Source: Wansuia hejianensis (GTDB lineage: Bacteria > Bacillota > Clostridia > Lachnospirales > Lachnospiraceae). From it: 64,000 nt of DNA. The notes beneath the pieces are model-generated. The model ran no database searches, had not been told where the DNA came from, and saw only the letters and a program-made list of their open reading frames with translations. The stretch's first letter is position 1, and every line of letters begins with the position of its first letter. The stretch lies in the NCBI RefSeq assembly GCF_014337215.1, contig NZ_CP060635.1, positions 2,679,501 to 2,743,500 of the forward strand, in the 5' to 3' direction. Both the position numbers and the translations under genes were made by a program. Shown here piece by piece: positions 53,853 through 62,750 of the stretch.

Positions 53853-54900
53853 GTTAATAGGAAATGAATACAGCAAGCTGTTCAGCCGCAAGACCACGCA
53901 GCTTTTACTGCTTTTGCTGCTGCTGGCAACTATAGGCCTGGCCTTTTTCTTCCATTTACCCCTGTTTAACAGCTCCGACTCCTATGAAACGGTAGCCTCG
54001 AGCTCTTCCGGGACCGAAGCCGCCGCAGAAGAGAACACTATGTCGCTGGAAGAAACTCTGCACGCCCGGACTGAAGAAGCAAAATTAAACTATTCACAGC
54101 TGAAAGCCCAGTCCGATAACGGCACCCCCGTGGACCCATCCGAACTGGAAGACGCGCATAACGCCTACCTGATCGCCCAATACATCGAGGATCATCAGCT
54201 GGAAAGCTCTCTGACCTTCGATTCCTATGGGTATCCGGTCACAGATTCCTATCTGATACGCACGCTGTGCCAGGCGCCCATGCTGGTTACCCTTCTGGCA
54301 CTGGTGATGATCGTAGTCGCCGGAGGAATTATTGCCAACGAATTCAGCCAGGGCACCATTAAATTCCTGCTGATTAACCCGGTACGGAGAGGAAAAATCC
54401 TGTGGAGTAAATATCTCTGCTGTCTCAGCCTTCTGGCCGGATTATTCTTCCTGCTCTTCGGCCTTGAAACCCTCTTTCTGGGCTTCAGTTACGGTTTCTC
54501 CGCCTACGGAGGCCAATATGTCCAGGTAATAAACGGGGTGGCAACCGGAACGCCAATCCTGCTGTACGGCTTCCAGCAATTCCTGCTGGCCAGTGTAAAT
54601 CCGCTGCTCATGATGACCATGGCATTTGCCATCAGCTCTCTGTTCCGCAGCTCAGCCCTCTCCATCGCACTGGGCCTGGGCGGACTGATGGGCGGAAGCA
54701 TCATCACCCAAATCCTCTCCCAGTTGGGAGTGGACGGAGGCAGGTACCTGCCATTTTCCAACACAAATCTGGCGGATATCGCAGCCGGAACACCATACTT
54801 CCCGAATCAGTCACTCACATTCGCAGTAGTCACACTGATTGTCTATATGGTAGTGTTCCTGCTAATCGCATACGACGGCTTCACCCGAAGAGAAGTATAG
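53845..54900 (+). CDS. ABC-2 type transporter permease
   Basis: A 351-residue permease with six TM helices, a large extracytoplasmic loop (about 45-130, Glu/Ser-rich) between the first two, and the ABC2 core (NEFSQGTIKFLLINPVRRGK). GGAGG stands seven bases before the TTG at 53845, the preferred start; an ATG six codons upstream (53827) has no site. Overlaps the ATPase gene by eight bases. Forms the membrane part of the BcrA-type transporter. Confidence 0.87.
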   Translation: MFKLIGNEYSKLFSRKTTQLLLLLLLLATIGLAFFFHLPLFNSSDSYETVASSSSGTEAAAEENTMSLEETLHARTEEAKLNYSQLKAQSDNGTPVDPSELEDAHNAYLIAQYIEDHQLESSLTFDSYGYPVTDSYLIRTLCQAPMLVTLLALVMIVVAGGIIANEFSQGTIKFLLINPVRRGKILWSKYLCCLSLLAGLFFLLFGLETLFLGFSYGFSAYGGQYVQVINGVATGTPILLYGFQQFLLASVNPLLMMTMAFAISSLFRSSALSIALGLGGLMGGSIITQILSQLGVDGGRYLPFSNTNLADIAAGTPYFPNQSLTFAVVTLIVYMVVFLLIAYDGFTRREV

Positions 54901-54960
54901 TATTCGTTTAGTGGTAAAGAAGGGAGTGGGAACTCCTCATCCTGATGACACTTTCGGCGA

Positions 54961-55083
54961 ACCCGGGTGAGACGTTTTAGATCGTCAGAAAGGCTGGGGA
55001 AGGCGGAGCAGAACTTCAGGCCGATGCCTTCCATGGCGCCGTCCCTGTTCCGCCCCGCCTCCCGCCAGCCTTTCGTCCGGGTA
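54961..55083. other. Highly structured intergenic element
   Basis: Between convergent genes, 54989-55014 and 55047-55073 are imperfect inverted copies (AAAGGCTGG...GCAGAAC against GTTCCGCC...CCAGCCTTT), and ACCCGG...GACG outside pairs with CGTCCGGGT. The DNA is much richer in GC than the flanks. It reads open on the minus strand but without a ribosome-binding site. It could be a mobile repeat or a structured RNA. Confidence 0.4.
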
Positions 55084-55129
55084 TCCAAAAATCCCCCCTT
55101 CACCGACCAATTGGAAGCAATCCTATAAT

Positions 55130-55702
55130 TTAAAGATTTCCCTTTAGACCAATTGCCTCTGCGTTTTCTTTCATACCTTCTATGGTTTCTTTCATAACTT
55201 CTTCCAGCGGCATACCCAGCATCTCACAGCCATTTAACACAGTCTGCCTGTCGACGCCTGCTGCAAAATGTTTATCTTTAAATTTTTTCTTCAAAGATTT
55301 CACTTCCAGATCCAGCACACTTTTGGATGGGCGCATAATGCAGAGCGCATTAATCAATCCTGTTAATTCATCGATGGTAAACAAGACTTTTTCCATCTCG
55401 CTTTCGGGTTTCACATCGCTGCAAATACCGTAGCCGTGGCTGCATACGCCATGGATATAGAACTCATCTATATCACGGGCTTTCATAATTTCTTCCGCCT
55501 TTTTACAGTGTTCTTCCGGGAACATTTCATAGTCAAGGTCATGCAAGAGGCCAACCACACCCCAAAGTTCTTCATCTTCCCCTTTTAGCTTTGCGAAATG
55601 TCTCATCGCCGCTTCTACAGCCAGCGCATGCTTCTGCAGCGCCGCCGTTTTATTATATTCTGTAAGCAAATTCCATGCTTCTTCCCTCTTCAGTGTTTTC
55701 AT
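55130..55702 (-). CDS. HD domain phosphohydrolase
   Basis: A 190-residue protein with the HD motif HDLDYE near 54 and His/Asp positions around it (His in LQKHALAVEA near 25, CKKAEEIM, HGYG near 88). It is the short HDIG-like type found in many Clostridia. Such proteins are metal-dependent phosphohydrolases; the substrate is unknown. It follows the His-rich G3E GTPase gene by 21 bases, suggesting co-transcription. Confidence 0.8.
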   Translation of the reverse strand: MKTLKREEAWNLLTEYNKTAALQKHALAVEAAMRHFAKLKGEDEELWGVVGLLHDLDYEMFPEEHCKKAEEIMKARDIDEFYIHGVCSHGYGICSDVKPESEMEKVLFTIDELTGLINALCIMRPSKSVLDLEVKSLKKKFKDKHFAAGVDRQTVLNGCEMLGMPLEEVMKETIEGMKENAEAIGLKGNL

Positions 55703-55723
55703 GAATGATACCTCCCCTAACAG

Positions 55724-56872
55724 TTAAAGCATAAACAGCTGTTCCAGCTTGTCTTCCTTAAGTTGCGCGCCAATTACACAGATTCTACCGGTATATTCCG
55801 GCTGCCCTTCACGGACGTCGGCCTCACCCGGCACCATATCAAAATAAATCCATTTCCCGTCTGTTCCTTCTACCATTCCTTTGGCGCGAAGGATTGTGCC
55901 ATACGAATCATCGTCAGAAAGGGCATGGAGAATTCCCTCCATTTCATCTTTCCCATATTTATGCACCGTCTCTTTTCCCCAGCTGGTAAACACCTCATCC
56001 GCATGATGGTGATGATGGCCATGGTCATGACCGCAGCAATTCTCATGGTCATGATGATGGTCATGGCCGCACCCATCTCCATGGTCATGATAATGCTCAT
56101 GGCCACACTCTTCCTCATGGCCGTGATGATGGTCATGGCCGCACTCTTCTCCATGGTCATGATGATGCTCATGGCCACACTCTTCTTCATGGCCGTGGTG
56201 ATGGTCATGGCAACATCCGCCGCCGTGGTGATGATGTTCCTCCTCTTCTTCCACATGTGAGAGGTCTATTTTCACACCTTCCATGGTTTCCAGCACTTTT
56301 CGCCCTCCCAGCTCTTCTACCGGCGTTGTGATGACTGTTGCGTCCGGGTTTAGTGCACGGATCATCTCCAAAACTTCTTTTACTTTTTCATCGGTCGCTT
56401 TCGGCGTATCAGTCCTGCTCAATATAACGGTACTGGCCGCTTCCACCTGATTTCTGAAAAACTCGCCGAAATTCTTCATATATATCTTGCATTTCATAAC
56501 ATCCACAACAGTGGCGGCACAGTTCAATACCACATCCGCGTCTGCCTGTACGCCCTCTACCGCATGGATAACATCTGACAGCTTGCCCACTCCCGACGGC
56601 TCTATGATAATCCGTTCCGGATGGTACTGCTCAACTACTTCTTTCAGGGCTGTCCCAAAGTCTCCCACCAGAGAACAGCAGATACATCCTGAATTCATTT
56701 CCCGGATCTCAATGCCGGCATCTTTCAGAAATCCTCCGTCAATGCCTATTTCACCGAATTCATTTTCAATCAGCACCACCTGCTGCCCCTTCAGCGCATC
56801 TGTTAAAAGCTTCTTAATCAGGGTTGTCTTTCCGGCGCCCAGAAAGCCGGAAATAATGTCTATTTTGGTCAT
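55724..56872 (-). CDS. G3E GTPase (CobW/ZigA family) with long His-rich metal-binding loop
   Basis: A 382-residue metallochaperone-type GTPase: Walker A GFLGAGKTT (9-17), metal motif GCICC (62-66), Walker B EPSGVG (91-96), base motif at SRTD (152-155), then a His/Cys-rich loop (about 213-291) and a CobW C-terminal domain (292-382). GTP hydrolysis coupled to metal transfer is the family role. The His loop holds a 24-residue unit twice (GHEEECGHEH...). Zinc is the likeliest metal, with nickel or cobalt possible. Confidence 0.88.
   Translation of the reverse strand: MTKIDIISGFLGAGKTTLIKKLLTDALKGQQVVLIENEFGEIGIDGGFLKDAGIEIREMNSGCICCSLVGDFGTALKEVVEQYHPERIIIEPSGVGKLSDVIHAVEGVQADADVVLNCAATVVDVMKCKIYMKNFGEFFRNQVEAASTVILSRTDTPKATDEKVKEVLEMIRALNPDATVITTPVEELGGRKVLETMEGVKIDLSHVEEEEEHHHHGGGCCHDHHHGHEEECGHEHHHDHGEECGHDHHHGHEEECGHEHYHDHGDGCGHDHHHDHENCCGHDHGHHHHHADEVFTSWGKETVHKYGKDEMEGILHALSDDDSYGTILRAKGMVEGTDGKWIYFDMVPGEADVREGQPEYTGRICVIGAQLKEDKLEQLFML
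56051..56194 (-). repeat. 72-bp tandem repeat encoding the His-rich loop
   Basis: Two adjacent 72-bp units encode GHEEECGHEHHHDH plus GEECGHDHHH and a near copy, with partial units on both sides. Copy number may vary among strains. Confidence 0.75.
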
Positions 56873-57082
56873 ATATATGCCTCCTTCAATTTAAGGAGAC
56901 GAAGGTATAAACCTCCGCCTCCGTCTAGTTCTTCACAGCCTCACGGCTAATCGGATTATAACACTCTTTTTTTTGCCTGTAAAGATAAAAACAGGCACGG
57001 AAGGCCATTCCCTTCCGCGCCTGACTGTCTTTGGCTCTGATGGACGCACAAATACATCCGCCTGGATCTTCCCGTGCGGGAA

Positions 57083-57316
57083 TCAGCCGTTAATCATGAA
57101 GTTTAACAGCTTATCAACATCTTCTTTCTCAGATGCGATAATCTCCAGCTCCGGAATCTCGCCATTGGAGAAAATATTAGCCAGAGAAACGTACTGGCAG
57201 AGTTTGGACTTCAGATTCAGCCTGTCACCTTCTCCGGTTATCAGCTCTACACGTCCTTTGCAGCTGTCCACTACTTCAAAAAATTTGTCAATGTCTTTAA
57301 TATTCTCAATTTTCAT
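57083..57316 (-). CDS. Small conserved protein of unknown function
   Basis: A 77-residue protein (MKIENIKDIDKFFEVVDSCK; LKSKLCQYVSLANIFSNGEI). A matching small protein recurs in Clostridia, often mislabelled as a poly(A) polymerase, though it is far too short for that. ATG 57316 has GGGAGGT nine bases upstream; an ATG six codons earlier has none. It is monocistronic by spacing. No function is known. Confidence 0.72.
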   Translation of the reverse strand: MKIENIKDIDKFFEVVDSCKGRVELITGEGDRLNLKSKLCQYVSLANIFSNGEIPELEIIASEKEDVDKLLNFMING

Positions 57317-57414
57317 GGTAATTTTACCTCCCATATGGGCTTATTTTCAGTTCTGCTTTGATTATAGCCCATTTACCGACCCTTGAAAAGCATTTTCTGA
57401 CAGAAAAAACATTT

Positions 57415-57888
57415 TCATGTGAGATTACCATACGTTCCCTCACAAGCTGTCAGCAGGTCTGTAGGAGACAGACAAAGGGTAGTACCAATCCTGCCTCCGC
57501 TTATGTAAATTTCACTATACTGCATGGCCGATTCATGGATAAATGTGGGAAATTGTTTTTTCATTCCGATCGGGCTGCAGCCGCCTCTGACGTAGCCGGT
57601 GATTCCTGTAATCTCTTTTACATGGATCATTTCCAGCGACTTTTCACCGGCCAGCTTCGCGGCATTTTTTAGATTTACTTCTTCCGCAATTGGTATTACC
57701 ACTACATAATACTGTCCGCTCTTCCCCCTGGTGACAAGGGTTTTAAAAGACTGCTCCACCGGAGCTCCGGTCTTTTGCGCAGTATGAAGCCCATCGATAA
57801 ATTCATCACATTCGTACTGGATGACCCTGTAAGGGATCTTCATCCGGTCCAGTATACGCATGGCATTAGTTTTTGTTTCCTTCGACAT
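57415..57888 (-). CDS. ybaK: YbaK/EbsC family Cys-tRNA deacylase
   Basis: A 157-residue YbaK-type protein that clears mischarged Cys-tRNA(Pro). Family features: KTNAMRILDRMKIPYRVIQY at the start, FKTLVTRGK, the AxEKSLEM-like segment and a conserved GGCSPIGMKKQFP (GGxSPxG) loop. Length is right. GAGGTG lies five bases before the ATG at 57888. It follows the M15 peptidase gene closely and is probably co-transcribed with it. Confidence 0.88.
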   Translation of the reverse strand: MSKETKTNAMRILDRMKIPYRVIQYECDEFIDGLHTAQKTGAPVEQSFKTLVTRGKSGQYYVVVIPIAEEVNLKNAAKLAGEKSLEMIHVKEITGITGYVRGGCSPIGMKKQFPTFIHESAMQYSEIYISGGRIGTTLCLSPTDLLTACEGTYGNLT

Positions 57889-57914
57889 ATCTACACCTCG
57901 CCAGGTCAGTCCGC

Positions 57915-58838
57915 TCAATAAACCACTTTTTCAAAATGCTGATAATCAATGGGATTTGCCCAGTCTCCACCCCAGGTATATCCTCTCTCAGCGAACAACT
58001 GGTAGCAGAGATCCTCATGGGTAATCATGTGCATCGCCGCCGCGTCCGGATTCGTGCGGTCGATGTAAAGCTCCGCGTCCACATTCTCCCAGTGCTTGAT
58101 TCCGTCTCCGTCGATCGTAACATACGGATTATTCCTGGGATTGATATCAATCGCACAGCCCGTGGCGTGATTAGAAAGGGTGCTGCCCCCTGTCACAAGG
58201 CGGAAATTAAAGCAGGAGGTATTATTTTCATTGCACGAAAGATCATCGTCCGCGTCATAATTATCAATCAGATACATTTTTTCAATCTCATACCGGTTTT
58301 CGAAAAGTGACTGAAATATGGACGTCATATCTTCCGCCAGAAGATAGTTAACCATCAATTCTCCCACATGAATCTGCTGGTCGAATCCATAATGGAGTAC
58401 CTTTATATACCGGAGGTCCTCCCTCGGAACCGTGCAATAGGTCTTAAAGGACCGGTCATCCCCGTAAATTCTCCCGAACAAGGCGTCGGATATTTCATAA
58501 CTCGCAAAATACTGTTCCAAATGTTCCCGGTCAATTTCTTCCTCAGCCACAATCGTCCCGGCTTCAACATTTTCCAGGTCTCCTATATAGGACGGAGCTT
58601 CTGTCGGGGCAGGAGACGGCGTCTCAACGGCAGCCGGTACGGGCGTAGAAGCCGGCGCCTCTTCTTTTTCTCTCAGCTTCTCCAGCTCTTCTTCCTTCTG
58701 TGCCAGCTCCGCCCTCAGATCTCTGTTCTCTCCGGATACGGAATGATACCTGCCGGCCAGAAACAGAATAACGGTGCCTAAAAGAACCGCACAGACCAGA
58801 ATCAGCACTAATGCCCTGCGGTTTATATGCTCCTTCAT
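57915..58838 (-). CDS. Membrane-anchored M15 (VanY/DacB-type) D-alanyl-D-alanine carboxypeptidase
   Basis: A 307-residue protein with an N-terminal signal anchor (about 10-28), a coiled coil (about 33-62), a Pro/Thr-rich spacer and a C-terminal M15 peptidase domain. The zinc motif SNHATGCAIDIN has the ligands His and Asp, and the last His is near the end in QHFEKV. It trims D-Ala or cross-links of peptidoglycan outside the cell. It precedes ybaK by 26 bases. Confidence 0.85.
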   Translation of the reverse strand: MKEHINRRALVLILVCAVLLGTVILFLAGRYHSVSGENRDLRAELAQKEEELEKLREKEEAPASTPVPAAVETPSPAPTEAPSYIGDLENVEAGTIVAEEEIDREHLEQYFASYEISDALFGRIYGDDRSFKTYCTVPREDLRYIKVLHYGFDQQIHVGELMVNYLLAEDMTSIFQSLFENRYEIEKMYLIDNYDADDDLSCNENNTSCFNFRLVTGGSTLSNHATGCAIDINPRNNPYVTIDGDGIKHWENVDAELYIDRTNPDAAAMHMITHEDLCYQLFAERGYTWGGDWANPIDYQHFEKVVY

Positions 58839-58856
58839 AATTCCTGTCTCCCCCGC

Positions 58857-59879
58857 TTACTTACCATATATTCCTATTTCCGATATACAGGTGTCATCCC
58901 ATTCTGTACCTTCATACACGCTGTCAATCCTCACATAAATTTCAGATGCCTTACATTCAGATGACAGCTCCACGCAGAACTCTTTCTTTTCGTTCGGAAA
59001 GGTAATCGAAAAGCTCAGATCATCCAGCCAGACGGTCATAGTTTTTGGGCGGTTATTCATCTCATATCTTTCCTGATCCCGCCAGTTCCCCAGCTTAAAG
59101 GTCAGATACTTCACCTCCTGCTCTCCATCCAGCTTAAAGTTCAGGAATTCGTCAATGCCGTCGCCGTCCGCACCCTCCTGCCAGGATGTTGAATCGTCAC
59201 CGTCCAGCACCATATTTGCTGAATTGTCATAGCCCTCCTGCACCACCGTCGAAGATGCTGTGGCCTGTCTGACGGGCGCCCGGTAATATCCTGTCATGCT
59301 GACAGAAGACCGGTCCACCAGAGAAGCCGTAATTTCCTCCGGTTCTTCCGTTGGAGTGGGAGTGGGCGTAGCCGTAGCAGTGGCCTCCTTCGTCGGTGTC
59401 ACAGTCGGTTCTTTGGAAGGCGCCGGTGTCTCCGTCGGGGTTTTCTCATCACCCCTGTCCTTCTTATCATCACTCTCATGGCTGCTGCTGGCAGTCTCAT
59501 CCCTGTCCAGGAAGTGTGAGACGCCAAAATAAGCGCCGATCCCTGCAACCACAACCGCCCAAGCCAAGATAATCCCAATCATCATAATTTTCTTTTCTTC
59601 TCTGGAACGCCCGGGCTTGCCCTGTTTCACGCCTGATGGCGTACCTTGTCCGGACCGCTCCCGGTCAGGCCGCTCCTGATGGTACGGATCGCGTCCCGGC
59701 TGCTCCCAGCCTGGCTGCTCCTGACGGTACGGACCCCGTCCCGGCTGATCCCGGCCTGGCTGGCTTTGATTTGGCCGGCCCTGCCCGGTACCACATCTTA
59801 TCTGATCTAGCTTTTTTCCGCACCCGGAACAGAAATGAGAGTTTTCTGAATTGTCATAACCACAATAAGGACATTTCAT
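58857..59879 (-). CDS. Zinc-ribbon membrane protein with extracellular NADase-type glycan-binding (discoidin-like) domain
   Basis: A 340-residue protein: N-terminal zinc ribbon (CPYCG, CSGCG; residues 3-20), a cytoplasmic Pro/Gln/Arg-rich repeat region (about 30-90, QPGRDPYHQE-like), a TM helix (about 97-117), a Thr/Pro/Glu-rich spacer (about 125-180) and a C-terminal beta-sandwich (about 200-340) with DGDDSTSWQEG and a Trp/Asp pattern of NADase-type glycan-binding modules. It combines a cytoplasmic ribbon with an outside binding head, like the island proteins. It lies 18 bases upstream of the M15 gene. Confidence 0.78.
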   Translation of the reverse strand: MKCPYCGYDNSENSHFCSGCGKKLDQIRCGTGQGRPNQSQPGRDQPGRGPYRQEQPGWEQPGRDPYHQERPDRERSGQGTPSGVKQGKPGRSREEKKIMMIGIILAWAVVVAGIGAYFGVSHFLDRDETASSSHESDDKKDRGDEKTPTETPAPSKEPTVTPTKEATATATPTPTPTEEPEEITASLVDRSSVSMTGYYRAPVRQATASSTVVQEGYDNSANMVLDGDDSTSWQEGADGDGIDEFLNFKLDGEQEVKYLTFKLGNWRDQERYEMNNRPKTMTVWLDDLSFSITFPNEKKEFCVELSSECKASEIYVRIDSVYEGTEWDDTCISEIGIYGK

Positions 59880-59899
59880 CTCTTCATCCTCACCTTCTT

Positions 59900-60604
59900 T
59901 TACTGTTGGCTGATGGCCGCCGCCAGATCATTATACTGGCTCAGCAGATCGTCAGAATCGAATTTCAGCTTTCCATCCTCTAGTTTCCAGTTGCTTTGAT
60001 GTTCTGATAAAAAGGTAACTGCCTCCTCCCTGCTGGCAATCATGGCTTCAACACTTTCCTTCGCTGTCTTAAGCTCCTCCGCTGAATACATAAAATTCAC
60101 CCGCAGGTTTTCCAGCGCCAGCTTCCTGTACAGCTGCTCAAAATAACTGCTCAGCCCCTTTTTCTCTATGGCTGCCATAATCATTTCTTCCCCGGCCATC
60201 TCTTCCAGCTTCTGAAAAGCTTCATCCGCTGTCCGCCGCTTCTCTGACAGATATTCCGCAGAGTTTTTAAATTCAGGCCCATCGGCCTCTATATTCTCCA
60301 CGCTCAGCAGATCTGAGAATTCCTGATCCTGAAAAAGTGTCCTGACCGTCTTCAGGTTTTCAATATAATCAGACATATAATCCTTGATGGTCTGCTCTAT
60401 TTCCGCGTAGCTGCCGTTCGTGTAAATTTCCTCATCAATGACATCCTCGTCTATATCCATCCGGACAATTTTCGCCGTCTCATCGTTCAGCTGATTTACC
60501 TGACTCATTGTGAGAAACAAAACCCCCGCCGCCAGCAGAATGATGACTGCCACTATCAGTAACACCGCAATTTTCTTGCCTTTCCTTCTTTTCTTCTTCC
60601 GCAT
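59900..60604 (-). CDS. Membrane-anchored coiled-coil protein of unknown function
   Basis: A 234-residue protein with a very basic N-terminus (MRKKKRRKGKK), one TM helix (about 12-33) and a largely helical extracytoplasmic region. It has charged heptad-like stretches but no recognisable domain. It lies 20 bases upstream of the zinc-ribbon gene and appears to be part of the same operon with the M15 peptidase and ybaK. Confidence 0.65.
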   Translation of the reverse strand: MRKKKRRKGKKIAVLLIVAVIILLAAGVLFLTMSQVNQLNDETAKIVRMDIDEDVIDEEIYTNGSYAEIEQTIKDYMSDYIENLKTVRTLFQDQEFSDLLSVENIEADGPEFKNSAEYLSEKRRTADEAFQKLEEMAGEEMIMAAIEKKGLSSYFEQLYRKLALENLRVNFMYSAEELKTAKESVEAMIASREEAVTFLSEHQSNWKLEDGKLKFDSDDLLSQYNDLAAAISQQ

Positions 60605-60709
60605 GGGGCCGTATCCTCCGTTGCTCTCATTCTTTCGGATTACTTTTTTGTTTAATATTACTACAGCTTCAGGTGAAATTCAACTGTTGGTTTGCCAGGG
60701 CGCCTCACA

Positions 60710-62458
60710 TCAGAATTGGAGCTGATACAGATGTGCGTATACACCGTTTCTCTCCAGCAGTTCCTTGTGTGTGCCCTCCTCCGCTATGCCGTCCTCCGTC
60801 AGCACCAGAATTCTGCGCGCATTCCGGATCGTAGACAGCCTGTGGGCGATGACAAACGTCGTACGGTTCCTTGCCAGGCTTTCCAGTGATTCCTGTACTA
60901 CCCGTTCACTTTCGTTATCCAGAGCTGATGTAGCCTCATCAAATATAAGCACCGGAGGATTTTTCAGAAATACTCTGGCAATGGAAAGTCTCTGCTTCTG
61001 TCCTCCCGACAGCTTCACACCCCTCTGTCCGATATCTGTCTGGTATCCTTCCGGCATACTCATAATAAACTCATGGGCATTTGCCGCCCTGGCCGCGGCA
61101 ACCACTTCCTCATCCGTGGCATCTGGACGCCCATACCGGATATTCTCGATAATCGTGCCTGCGAACAGATAAACATCCTGCTGCACAATTCCGATCTGGC
61201 TTCTGAGGTCCTTCAGGCAGATATCCTTCACATCCGTCCCGTCCAGACGTACTGTCCCGCCTGTCGTATCGTAGAATCTGGGGATCAGACTGCACAAAGT
61301 GGTTTTACCGGCCCCCGAACTGCCCACCAGCGCCACATATTCCCCCTCCTTCACCGACAGGTTTACATCCCGCAGCACTTCCTCCGGATTATCTTCATAA
61401 TGAAAGCACACATGATCGAACTCTACCTCACCCCGGGCGCGCTCTACATGCACGGCGTCCGGCCTGTCAGCGATATCGGGAGCGATATTCATGATCTCCC
61501 GGAATCTCTCATAACCAGAATACCCATTCTGAAACTGCTCTGTAAAATCTACCAGCCTCTTCACAGGCTCTGTAAAATTATTAATATACAAAAGAAACGT
61601 CACCAGATCTGCCGCTGAAAGCTGCTGCTCCGTCATCAGAAAAGCGCCCGCAATCAAAGATCCGACCGTAATCAGCGTGGAAAAAGCGCCCATCCCGGAA
61701 TTATAAAATCCCATATACCAATAGCTTTTCCTTTTGGACTGGACAAAACGGCTGTTTCCTACCTCGAATTTCCGCATTTCCTCCGTCTCATTTCCAAAAG
61801 ACTTCACTACCCGGATTCCTGACAGGCTGTCTTCAATCTGCCCGTTAATATCCGCGATTTTTCTCCTATTATCCTTAAATGCGTTCTTCATCTTCCCGTT
61901 GAGAAATACTGCATAAACCACCATGGCGGCCACGATCAGAATCGGAACCAGGGCCAGCTTCGGATTGATGGTCAGAAGGATCACAAACGCTCCGATCAGC
62001 TTAATGCAGGAAATTACAATGTTCTCCGGCCCATGATGCAGAAGCTCGCTGATATCAAACAGATCACTGGTAACCCTGGAAAGCAGATGCCCCACCTTCT
62101 GGTTGTCAAAAAAGGCAAACGACAGCTTCTGATAGTGGCCGAATATTTCCTGCCTCATATCATGCTCGATCTTCGCTCCCATAATATGCCCGAAATAAGA
62201 GATATAAAAATTACATCCCAGCTCCACCAGAATCATCACAACCATCAGAATCCCCAGCTTCATAATCAGGCCGGTAGCCTCCTGAAGCGGCCGGTTCACC
62301 ACAGAACCCGTAATATAGCGGACGATCAGCGGAATCGCCAGCGTCACAGCCGCTCCCAGGATCGCAAAAAACATATCCGAATAAAACAGCCCTTTATAAG
62401 GTTTATAGTAAGTTACCATTTTTTTAAGATTCTCACGCATCGCCTGCACTTCCCCCAT
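60710..62458 (-). CDS. ABC transporter, fused permease/ATPase (MsbA/LmrA-type exporter)
   Basis: A 582-residue half-transporter: six TM helices (about 15-310) and an ATPase domain with Walker A GSSGAGKTT, Q loop GIVQQDVYLFAG, signature LSGGQKQRLS and Walker B VLIFDEATSALD. Length is normal for a type I exporter half, working as a homodimer or with another half. Possible substrates are lipids or drugs. An ATG six codons on (62440) preceded by GGGGGA is an alternative start. Confidence 0.93.
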   Translation of the reverse strand: MGEVQAMRENLKKMVTYYKPYKGLFYSDMFFAILGAAVTLAIPLIVRYITGSVVNRPLQEATGLIMKLGILMVVMILVELGCNFYISYFGHIMGAKIEHDMRQEIFGHYQKLSFAFFDNQKVGHLLSRVTSDLFDISELLHHGPENIVISCIKLIGAFVILLTINPKLALVPILIVAAMVVYAVFLNGKMKNAFKDNRRKIADINGQIEDSLSGIRVVKSFGNETEEMRKFEVGNSRFVQSKRKSYWYMGFYNSGMGAFSTLITVGSLIAGAFLMTEQQLSAADLVTFLLYINNFTEPVKRLVDFTEQFQNGYSGYERFREIMNIAPDIADRPDAVHVERARGEVEFDHVCFHYEDNPEEVLRDVNLSVKEGEYVALVGSSGAGKTTLCSLIPRFYDTTGGTVRLDGTDVKDICLKDLRSQIGIVQQDVYLFAGTIIENIRYGRPDATDEEVVAAARAANAHEFIMSMPEGYQTDIGQRGVKLSGGQKQRLSIARVFLKNPPVLIFDEATSALDNESERVVQESLESLARNRTTFVIAHRLSTIRNARRILVLTEDGIAEEGTHKELLERNGVYAHLYQLQF

Positions 62459-62750
62459 CTCATCCCTGATACGTTGTCAGAGTATAAATGATGGATACAG
62501 TATAACAAATCCCAGGCAACTTTCCAACTATTAGTTCCTGTCTCTCTGGAAAACCGGAAAAGCCAAAGGTTCTGCAGACAAAAACAGGGTATGAATCCGG
62601 CCAGTCTGACGGAGAGTCTGCTTCTTTATGACCAGAGGATTTAACAAACAATTTACATTCTTCTGATGATTAATACTCATACATGCGGTTATGATGATAT
62701 TTACAGGGCAAAATTTATAGAATAAACGCAAGAATAAAAGGAGAAAACAA

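Noticed and set aside
54843..55103. 86-codon minus-strand frame over the structured element
   Set aside because: It overlaps the end of the ABC permease gene and lacks a ribosome-binding site; the open frame is probably a by-product of high GC.
56051..56194. Possible CRISPR array
   Set aside because: Repeats are contiguous, in frame and encode protein; no spacers. No CRISPR array was seen anywhere in the window.
55763..56260. Met/Val-rich open frames on both strands over the His-rich loop
   Set aside because: They come from the repetitive CAT/ATG codons of the His-rich segment.
57083..57316. Poly(A) polymerase
   Set aside because: A label I recall for this small family; 77 residues cannot hold a nucleotidyltransferase and no such motif is present.
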